This document shows, piece after piece, positions 58,386 to 64,000 of a stretch of DNA of 64,000 bases. A program made the translations under genes and the position numbers. Positions within the stretch are counted from its first letter, which is position 1. Every line of letters begins with the position of its first letter. This DNA is from Bacteroidota bacterium (GTDB lineage Bacteria > Bacteroidota > Bacteroidia > Bacteroidales > UBA10428). Location of the stretch: NCBI GenBank assembly GCA_023442525.1, contig JAEZZA010000018.1, positions 19,845 to 83,844 of the forward strand. The letters run 5' to 3'. The notes beneath the pieces were generated by a model. That model was not told the DNA's origin. It worked only from the letters and a program-made list of their open reading frames with translations, and did no database searches.

Positions 58386-58907
58386 ATGAGAACAATAATA
58401 TCGCTTTTATTTGTCGTTTTCACGGCTCTTCCTGCTGTATCGCAGACATCAATTAAATGGTATTCAATTGAAGAAGCCTTCAGCCTCACTAAGCAGAATC
58501 CCAAAAAGATCATGATTGATGTTTATACCGATTGGTGCCACTGGTGTAAGGTAATGGACAGCATGACTTTCAGGAATGGCGTTATTGCCGAATACATCAA
58601 TAAAAATTTCTATCCGGTTAAATTCAATGCAGAGCAGAAAACCGACGTGATCCTTAATGGTAAAACTTTTAAATATGTTGCGAGTGGTCGCAGAGGATAT
58701 AATGAACTTGCTGCCCAGTTGCTGAATGGTCAGCTTGGATATCCTTCGGTGGTATTTCTCGACGAACAGACCAATATGATACAACCCGTGCAGGGTTATA
58801 TTGAGGCTAAACCGTTCGACAGGATCATCAAATTCATTGGAAACAACGCTTACAAAACCACCAGTTGGGAAGACTTTCAGGCTTCCTATATATCGCCTGT
58901 AGAATAA
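58386..58907 (+). CDS. Secreted thioredoxin-like protein
   Basis: 173 residues with a signal peptide (ISLLFVVFTALPAVSQ). The thioredoxin-fold motif is DVYTDWCHWCKVMDSMTF: a WCxxC active site with His-Trp between the cysteines, as in the thioredoxin_7/DsbD-gamma-like family. YPVKFNAEQ, LGYPSVVFLDEQ (cis-Pro) and VQGYIEAKPFDRIIKFI complete the fold. It is probably a periplasmic disulfide reductant. It lies 61 bp after the DUF4831 gene. Confidence 0.9.
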   Translation: MRTIISLLFVVFTALPAVSQTSIKWYSIEEAFSLTKQNPKKIMIDVYTDWCHWCKVMDSMTFRNGVIAEYINKNFYPVKFNAEQKTDVILNGKTFKYVASGRRGYNELAAQLLNGQLGYPSVVFLDEQTNMIQPVQGYIEAKPFDRIIKFIGNNAYKTTSWEDFQASYISPVE

Positions 58908-58919
58908 GAATATAATGCA

Positions 58920-58958
58920 AACTGCCGGACACCTTATACAAAAGGCTGTCCGGCAGTT
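58920..58958. terminator. Hairpin between thioredoxin-like and pepD genes
   Basis: AACTGCCGGACA pairs with TGTCCGGCAGTT (12 bp), with a smaller CCTT/AAGG inside the loop. It lies between convergent genes and has no T-run, so it may be a terminator or a barrier hairpin. Confidence 0.6.
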
Positions 58959-58973
58959 CAGAATTTCTCAGTA

Positions 58974-60428
58974 TTAATCAATACTTTCCAGCGTCTTTAC
59001 AAGGAAGTCCCAGAACTTCTGCACGCTCGGTACATTTACTTTTTCATCGGGAGAATGAGGATGACGGATCGTTGGTCCGAATGAAACCATGTCCAGATCG
59101 GGATAAACACCTCCGATAATACCACATTCCAGACCAGCATGGACAGCTTTTATTTCCATCTTCTTATTGTACATTTTCTGATATACACCATCCATTAACT
59201 TCACAATTGCTGAATTCATATTCGGTTTCCATCCGGGATACGAACCAGTAAATGCAGCGCGTGCACCGGCAAGCTCAAACAAAGATTTCATAACTTCGGA
59301 AAGATTCTCCTTTGCCGAATCAACTGAACTCCTCAGCAGACACTTAACCTGGATCTGATCTTCGGCGGTTTTTATTATCGACAAATTCGTGGAAGTTTCA
59401 ACCAGTTCAGGAATACCGTCGGTCATACGAATTACACCATTGGGGCAACTGAAAATCGAAGCAATTACCCTGCGCTGCAAATCGGCATCCATAACTCTTG
59501 CAGGATTAGTAGTTTCGCTGATTTCGATTTTCATATCGGGTTCAACAGATCCCAATTCATTTGATACCACCTTTCTGTAGTCGCTTACCAGTTTTTCGAA
59601 ATCACTTTTCTTTGAAGCCGGAATCAGGACAGTAGCATGGGCCTCACGTGGTATTGCGTTACGCATGTTGCCGCCTTCAAACTCACAGAGCCGCATTCCG
59701 GCAGACAGCTCAGCCTTTCTGAGCAAACGTATCAGCACGAGGTTCGAATTACCGCGGCCAAGGTTAATATCCAGTCCTGAATGTCCTCCCTTTAAGCCAG
59801 ATATTTTTATTTCGAAAGGAATATGCCCGGCAGGCAATTCACCCTTTACATAATCGAAATCGATATTGGCATCCATTCCACCGGCACAACCTATGCATAA
59901 TTCGCCCTCATCTTCAGTATCCAGATTCAATAGTATCTTGCCCTTTAACAAACCGGGCTTTAATTCAAATGCTCCGGTCATTCCGGTTTCTTCATCAATT
60001 GTAAACAGGCACTCTATCGGACCGTGTTTGATTTCGTCAGATTCCAGAACCGACAGCATGGCGGCTACACCAATACCATTGTCGGCACCAAGAGTAGTAC
60101 CGTTGGCTCTTACCCAGTCATTATCTATATAGGCTTCAATGGGGTCTTTCTCAAAGTCGTGTTGCTTATCACTGTTCTTTTGAGGCACCATATCAAGGTG
60201 CGACTGAAAGATTATGCCCTTCCTGTTTTCCATTCCGGGAGTTGCGGGTTTGCGGATAACAATGTTACCGACAGAATCAACAATGGTTTCCAGTCCCAGA
60301 TTTTCGCCGAATTCTTTAACGTATTGAATGATCCTGGCCTCTTTTTTTGAGGGTCGTGGTATCTGAGTCAGTTTTTTAAAGTTTCTCCATATACCGGCAG
60401 GAGCAAGGACTTCGAGTTTTGTATTCAT
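58974..60428 (-). CDS. pepD: Aminoacyl-histidine dipeptidase (M20C family)
   Basis: 484 residues, the length of bacterial PepD. Zinc-site motifs: IIFQSHLDMVPQ (His, Asp), TLGADNGIGVAAML (Asp), TIDEETGMTGA (catalytic Glu-Glu), LNLDTEDEGEL, and AVHAGLECGIIG plus TIRHPHSPDE near the end (last His ligand). It cleaves unspecific dipeptides, in particular Xaa-His. No signal peptide is present, so it is cytoplasmic. It is a single gene; a TAATTTTG promoter-like box lies 32 bp upstream. Confidence 0.94.
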   Translation of the reverse strand: MNTKLEVLAPAGIWRNFKKLTQIPRPSKKEARIIQYVKEFGENLGLETIVDSVGNIVIRKPATPGMENRKGIIFQSHLDMVPQKNSDKQHDFEKDPIEAYIDNDWVRANGTTLGADNGIGVAAMLSVLESDEIKHGPIECLFTIDEETGMTGAFELKPGLLKGKILLNLDTEDEGELCIGCAGGMDANIDFDYVKGELPAGHIPFEIKISGLKGGHSGLDINLGRGNSNLVLIRLLRKAELSAGMRLCEFEGGNMRNAIPREAHATVLIPASKKSDFEKLVSDYRKVVSNELGSVEPDMKIEISETTNPARVMDADLQRRVIASIFSCPNGVIRMTDGIPELVETSTNLSIIKTAEDQIQVKCLLRSSVDSAKENLSEVMKSLFELAGARAAFTGSYPGWKPNMNSAIVKLMDGVYQKMYNKKMEIKAVHAGLECGIIGGVYPDLDMVSFGPTIRHPHSPDEKVNVPSVQKFWDFLVKTLESID

Positions 60429-60459
60429 GTCTTACTGTTTTAATAAGTTACTACAAAAC

Positions 60460-60467
60460 CAAAATTA
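60460..60467 (-). promoter_or_regulatory. Candidate -7 box (TAATTTTG) for pepD
   Basis: On the minus strand TAATTTTG fits TAnnTTTG and lies 32 bp before the pepD ATG. No exact TTTG is seen at -33 (TTGG is nearby). Confidence 0.35.
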
Positions 60468-60573
60468 TCAATAAAATAAGTCTTCCGCCAAGATATTTGT
60501 CATTATTGGCACGATGATAGCCGGGAATACAGTGCAGAAGATCACCAAGCAGTTGATGTAATACGACCGGAGG

Positions 60574-61245
60574 TTATAGGCCTCTCATATCAATAACTTC
60601 AACCTTTCTGTATTTTGAAGGATCGAAAACGAATTCGGTGTCAACGACATTGGGGTTAAGAATAAGTTTTCGCATATTAACCGTGTAATCAATACCGTTT
60701 TTACCAACCGAGGTAATTGCTTCCGGTAAATCGGTATTTATATTCACGAAGGCTTTTATTCTGGAATACGGCTGATCCAGATTTTTAGGGAACAGATCGA
60801 TCTCGTGGCAAGCCACGCCATTCTTCTGTGTTTCGCGTACATATTTGTATTTGAAGTCGGCTTTATAATTCCCGAAAAAAAACAGCGGATCCGACAGCAA
60901 TTTGTTATCATCTTCATCAGGTTCCGAAACAGTAACTTCATTATTGTCGGGAATATAAGTCCACATAGTGGTTCCATCAAAGAAGACAACACTTCCCTCG
61001 CTGGTAAGCCTGTATTTTTTTTGCTTAAGTATCAGTTTTCCTTCAGTAGAGTGCGAAGTGCCTTCTCTTCGATCATTGATCACTAATTCAAAATCCGTTA
61101 CTAACGATTGCAGCGCCCGGGTTTTCTGTGAAACTCGTTCCAGGATTTTTCCTGCTGCCGGATCCTGTATAACCTGGTTTTCCTGTGCATGAATAAATAC
61201 ATTAACAAACAAAACCAGCGATGAAACCAAAAGAAGTTTTCTCAT
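60574..61245 (-). CDS. lolA: Outer-membrane lipoprotein carrier protein LolA-like
   Basis: 223 residues from ATG 61245 (MRKLLLVSSLVLFVNVFIHAQ, signal peptide). The beta-cup fold is shown by LERVSQKTRALQSLVTDFEL, KGKLILKQKKYRL in part, VVFFDGTTMWTYIPDNNEVT, PLFFFGNYKADF and KALILNPNVVDTEFVFDPSK in part. LolA carries lipoproteins across the periplasm. It lies 11 bp after the ftsK stop. The ftsK-lolA order is common in Bacteroidetes and in E. coli. Confidence 0.9.
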   Translation of the reverse strand: MRKLLLVSSLVLFVNVFIHAQENQVIQDPAAGKILERVSQKTRALQSLVTDFELVINDRREGTSHSTEGKLILKQKKYRLTSEGSVVFFDGTTMWTYIPDNNEVTVSEPDEDDNKLLSDPLFFFGNYKADFKYKYVRETQKNGVACHEIDLFPKNLDQPYSRIKAFVNINTDLPEAITSVGKNGIDYTVNMRKLILNPNVVDTEFVFDPSKYRKVEVIDMRGL

Positions 61246-61256
61246 TGTGTATAAAG

Positions 61257-63617
61257 TCAATTCTTTGACATTGTGTTCAAATACTGTTCCAAACTGTGTT
61301 CATCGGGGTAAAACACCTGCCGTGGCTTACTGCCATCGGGCGGTCCCACAATTCCGGCGGCTTCGAGCTGATCCATTATCCTTCCTGCCCGGTTATATCC
61401 GATGGAGAATTTTCTCTGGATTAGCGATGTTGAGCCCTGCTGATGAATCACCACCAGTCGGGCTGCATCATTAAACAAGCCGTCGCGTTTGGAAAGGTCG
61501 ACATCGGCAATCTCCGCATTTCCGTTTTCGTCGATGTATTCGGGCAGATAATGTGCTGTGGGGAAACCTCTTTGCGTGGAGATAAATTTTGTAATCGAAT
61601 CGGTCTCAGGCACATCAATGAAGGCACACTGAATGCGGATCATGTCGCTTCCCGGGGCAAACAGCATATCGCCGCGCCCTACCAACTGGTTGGCGCCCGG
61701 TGAATCGAGTATGGTGCGGGAGTCGATCATTGAGCTGACACGAAATGCAATTCGTGCCGGGAAGTTCGCCTTTATTACACCGGTGATGATATTGGTGGTG
61801 GGCCGTTGAGTTGCAATAACCAGATGAATACCAATAGCGCGAGCCAATTGCGCCAATCGTGCCAGGGGTGTCTCAACCTCCTTGCCGGCGGTCATGATCA
61901 GATCGGCAAATTCGTCAACAATCACTACTATATAGGGAAGATACCTGTGTCCTTTTTCAGGATTCAGCTTACGCTTGATGAATTTATGATTATACTCCCT
62001 GATATTTCTTACACCGGCTTTTTCAAGAAGCTGATACCGCTGATCCATTTCAATGGTAAGTGAGTTCAGGGTATATATAACTTTCTTTGTGTCGGTAATA
62101 ATAACTTCCTCTGCGTCGGGAATTTTTGCCAGGTAGTGTTTTTCAAGATTAGCATAGGCTGTCAGTTCAACCCTTTTGGGATCGATCAAAACAAACTTAA
62201 GTTGCGAAGGATGCTTTTTATATAGTAATGAGGTAATTATACAGTTCAAACCAACTGATTTTCCCTGTCCCGTAGCTCCGGCAAGCAACAGGTGGGGCAT
62301 TTTTGCCAGATCGAAAACATAGGTCTCGTTCGAAATGGTTTTACCCATAGCAATTGGGAGCTCGTAGCCAGATTCCTGAAATTTCCTCGAATTAAGAACC
62401 GATCGCATGGATACAATTTCAGGATTCTGGTTGGGAACCTCAATACCAATGGTTCCTTTACCCGGCATAGGAGCAATAATACGAATACCAAGAGCGGCAA
62501 GGCTCAGTGCAATGTCGTCTTCGAGACTCTTTATTTTGGAAATACGCACACCGGGAGCCGGAACTATTTCATATAAGGTAACAGTGGGACCTATTGTAGC
62601 CTTAATCTTGTCGATCTGAATTTTATAGTTCGATAATGTTTCAACAATCTTATTCTTATTACTGATCAGTTCTTCATTGGTAACACTGGTATTTTCCGAT
62701 TCGCGTTTTTCAAGTAATTCAAGAGGAGGTAACTTGAACTGCGAAAGATCGAGTGTAGGGTCATAATCATCGAGAAGTTCATAATTGGGTGAATCTTCCG
62801 CTGTTTCTTTGGTTTCGGGAGTATTTCGGATTTCCAGTTCAACCTCTTCCTCTACAGGCTTCACAGGTTCGACAACAAAGGGCCGGTCGGGGCCCGACCT
62901 ATCGTTACGGTTAAATTCAGTCTCAAACACCAGGTCGTTATCCTGCGTAACGTTGGTAATTTTTTCCGTTACAGGATCTTTTTCCTTCGATGATGTCTTA
63001 TTTTCTGCAGGTTTGCGCCGAAAAGTAAAGATCTTCTGCAACCAGCCTATGGTGTTGCTGTTTGTAAAAACCAGGAAAATAACTGTTGTCGCTACCAGAA
63101 TAAGTCCGGTTCCTATTATTCCTGAAAACGATCTGAGCCATTCACTGATATACAAGCCATGTTTTCCTCCAAGACCACTGCCCAGAATACCGTTAAAATC
63201 GCTTAATATGTATCCAAGCCAAACCGAAAGAATAACCATTCCGGCAAACAACACTCTGAGGTAAAATCCCAGCCTCTTAATTTTTACCTTCATCAGGGCG
63301 AATCCGAGAAGGAGTAACATAAACGGAATAGCTATTGATGCAATTCCAAACCATCTGTTAATAAATAGGTTTGAAAAATATGCCCCCAGTTTACCCGACC
63401 AGTTATCAACTTTATATTCGGGTTCGGAGAAAACGCGGGTCCAGTTAAAACTCTGATCGGTTTTCCATGTAAACAGGTACGAAATGAATGATATGAAAAG
63501 AAGGACAGCGAAACCGCTGATAATGATACCAAGGGTAACCTTAAACCTTTCATCTTTAAACCAGGAACCGTTCTGTGGTTTTGCGTTTTTCTCTACGGTG
63601 TTTTTCTTTCGGGCCAT
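61257..63617 (-). CDS. ftsK: DNA translocase FtsK/SpoIIIE
   Basis: 786 residues. Four N-terminal membrane helices (TLGIIISGFAVLLFISFISY, IASIAIPFMLLLLGFALMK, VLFAGMVILSVWLGYIL, GTGLILVATTVIFLVF) anchor it at the septum. A charged linker of ~100 residues follows. The motor has Walker A GATGQGKSVGLN (~450), Walker B VVIVDEFADLIM, QRPTTNIITGVIKANFPARI and RGDMLF. The C-terminal gamma domain (QGSTSLIQRKFSIGYNRAGR, QLEAAGIVGPPDGSKPR) reads KOPS sites. It clears and resolves chromosome ends at division. Confidence 0.96.
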   Translation of the reverse strand: MARKKNTVEKNAKPQNGSWFKDERFKVTLGIIISGFAVLLFISFISYLFTWKTDQSFNWTRVFSEPEYKVDNWSGKLGAYFSNLFINRWFGIASIAIPFMLLLLGFALMKVKIKRLGFYLRVLFAGMVILSVWLGYILSDFNGILGSGLGGKHGLYISEWLRSFSGIIGTGLILVATTVIFLVFTNSNTIGWLQKIFTFRRKPAENKTSSKEKDPVTEKITNVTQDNDLVFETEFNRNDRSGPDRPFVVEPVKPVEEEVELEIRNTPETKETAEDSPNYELLDDYDPTLDLSQFKLPPLELLEKRESENTSVTNEELISNKNKIVETLSNYKIQIDKIKATIGPTVTLYEIVPAPGVRISKIKSLEDDIALSLAALGIRIIAPMPGKGTIGIEVPNQNPEIVSMRSVLNSRKFQESGYELPIAMGKTISNETYVFDLAKMPHLLLAGATGQGKSVGLNCIITSLLYKKHPSQLKFVLIDPKRVELTAYANLEKHYLAKIPDAEEVIITDTKKVIYTLNSLTIEMDQRYQLLEKAGVRNIREYNHKFIKRKLNPEKGHRYLPYIVVIVDEFADLIMTAGKEVETPLARLAQLARAIGIHLVIATQRPTTNIITGVIKANFPARIAFRVSSMIDSRTILDSPGANQLVGRGDMLFAPGSDMIRIQCAFIDVPETDSITKFISTQRGFPTAHYLPEYIDENGNAEIADVDLSKRDGLFNDAARLVVIHQQGSTSLIQRKFSIGYNRAGRIMDQLEAAGIVGPPDGSKPRQVFYPDEHSLEQYLNTMSKN

Positions 63618-63716
63618 TTGAAATTACTAAGACTGGAGCCAAAATTAAGGAGATACCTCATATAAACTTACGACTGGATGAAAATATTATCCACAATCGA
63701 CCAATATCCTTTCGAC

Positions 63717-63764
63717 AGTCGTGCAGTCATATAGTCGTGCAGTCGTACAGTCAGGCAGTCGTGC
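63717..63764. repeat. Octamer array, family C, six copies of AGTCGTGC
   Basis: Six exact 8-bp units: AGTCGTGC, AGTCATAT, AGTCGTGC, AGTCGTAC, AGTCAGGC, AGTCGTGC. It lies about 100 bp upstream of ftsK. Confidence 0.87.
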
Positions 63765-63774
63765 TTCCCGGTCA

Positions 63775-63816
63775 ACACCGAACATCGAACACCGAACATC
63801 GAACATCGAATAATGA
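63775..63816. repeat. Heptamer array, family D, six copies of ACATCGA
   Basis: Six 7-bp units: ACACCGA, ACATCGA, ACACCGA, ACATCGA, ACATCGA, ATAATGA, starting 10 bp after the octamer array. Confidence 0.87.
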
Positions 63817-63889
63817 AGTAGTTTATACTCGCAATCACCAGATTGCTACCGGAATCATTTTCATATGTAGTTAATCGCCCAGTATCCCC

Positions 63890-64000
63890 GAACCTTTGGA
63901 ACCTTTGGAACCTTTGGAACCCCTGGTACCTTTGGAACCTTTGGAACCTTTGAAACCCCTGGAACCATTGGAACCCCTGGAACCATTGGAACCCCTGGAT
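63890..64000. repeat. Nonamer array, family E, at least twelve copies of GAACCTTTG
   Basis: Twelve 9-bp units with variants (GAACCCCTG, GAACCATTG, GTACCTTTG, AAACCCCTG), running off the window end. On the minus strand one frame is open through the array and reads Gly-Ser-Lys / Gly-Ser-Arg / Gly-Ser-Asn triplets, ending SGILGD and stop at 63871, so it could also be the tail of a gene whose body lies beyond the window. Given the other arrays I favour non-coding. The gap 63618-63716 holds nothing I recognise. Confidence 0.88.

Noticed and set aside
63575..63874. Plus-strand open frame of 99 codons upstream of ftsK
   Set aside because: It begins inside ftsK antisense and runs through the 8- and 7-bp arrays; content is repeat-derived and not protein-like.

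Overview
The window is a contiguous piece of a Bacteroidetes chromosome, probably an uncultured Bacteroidales/Marinilabiliales-type lineage. The call rests on a PorP/SprF-type protein of the type IX secretion system (T9SS), a secreted protease with a T9SS C-terminal sorting domain, a TonB-ExbB-ExbD-ExbD cluster with PstS-like and TPR partners, DUF4831, DUF721-RecF and FtsK-LolA neighbourhoods, and A/T-rich leaders with TAnnTTTG-like promoter boxes instead of strong Shine-Dalgarno sites. I saw no rRNA, tRNA, CRISPR, prophage or transposase gene.

Layout. 1-3137: a sensor kinase cut by the window edge, convergent with a receiver-PAS-PAS-kinase. 3395-10608: PorP/SprF-like protein, phosphofructokinase, hemerythrin, DUF721-RecF, PPK2 and GyrB. 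10673-13296: a lipoprotein, a VTC-type polyphosphate polymerase domain, DUF4956 and DUF2490. 13305-26860: a long minus-strand run that begins with a cobalamin riboswitch and BtuB-like receptor, continues through a YncE-like lipoprotein, a T9SS protease and a 15-repeat TPR protein, and ends with a BtuF-BtuC-BtuD importer, a small membrane protein and a glycosyltransferase. 27048-29039: DNA ligase. 29109-35183: the TonB/ExbBD energy-transduction cluster. 35395-42146: a TetR-controlled TolC/HlyD/ABC-2 exporter laid out like E. coli cecR-ybhGFSR. 42300-43322: DUF1573 and LOG proteins. 43340-44152: gene debris and palindromic repeats. 44256-50329: GH29 fucosidase, HtrA protease, primary sigma factor and Tex. 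50378-55525: a DUF2807 lipoprotein and a second sensor-kinase/receiver-kinase pair. 55711-63617: Nnr, DUF4831, thioredoxin-like protein, PepD, LolA and FtsK.

The most unusual material is between the genes. At least six families of short, imperfect tandem repeats (periods 7, 8, 9 and about 14-16 bp) lie in intergenic spacers. Two adjacent spacers in the exporter operon consist almost wholly of an 8-bp and a 7-bp array. The 7-bp family recurs 12 kb away in opposite orientation, and a 30-bp element recurs 16 kb away (29/30 identical, inverted). In two cases the repeat supplies the stop codon of the adjacent gene. The second main point of interest is the B12-uptake run, in which a T9SS protease and a giant TPR protein sit between the riboswitch-controlled receptor and the ABC importer, with the TPR gene overlapping btuF by ATGA.
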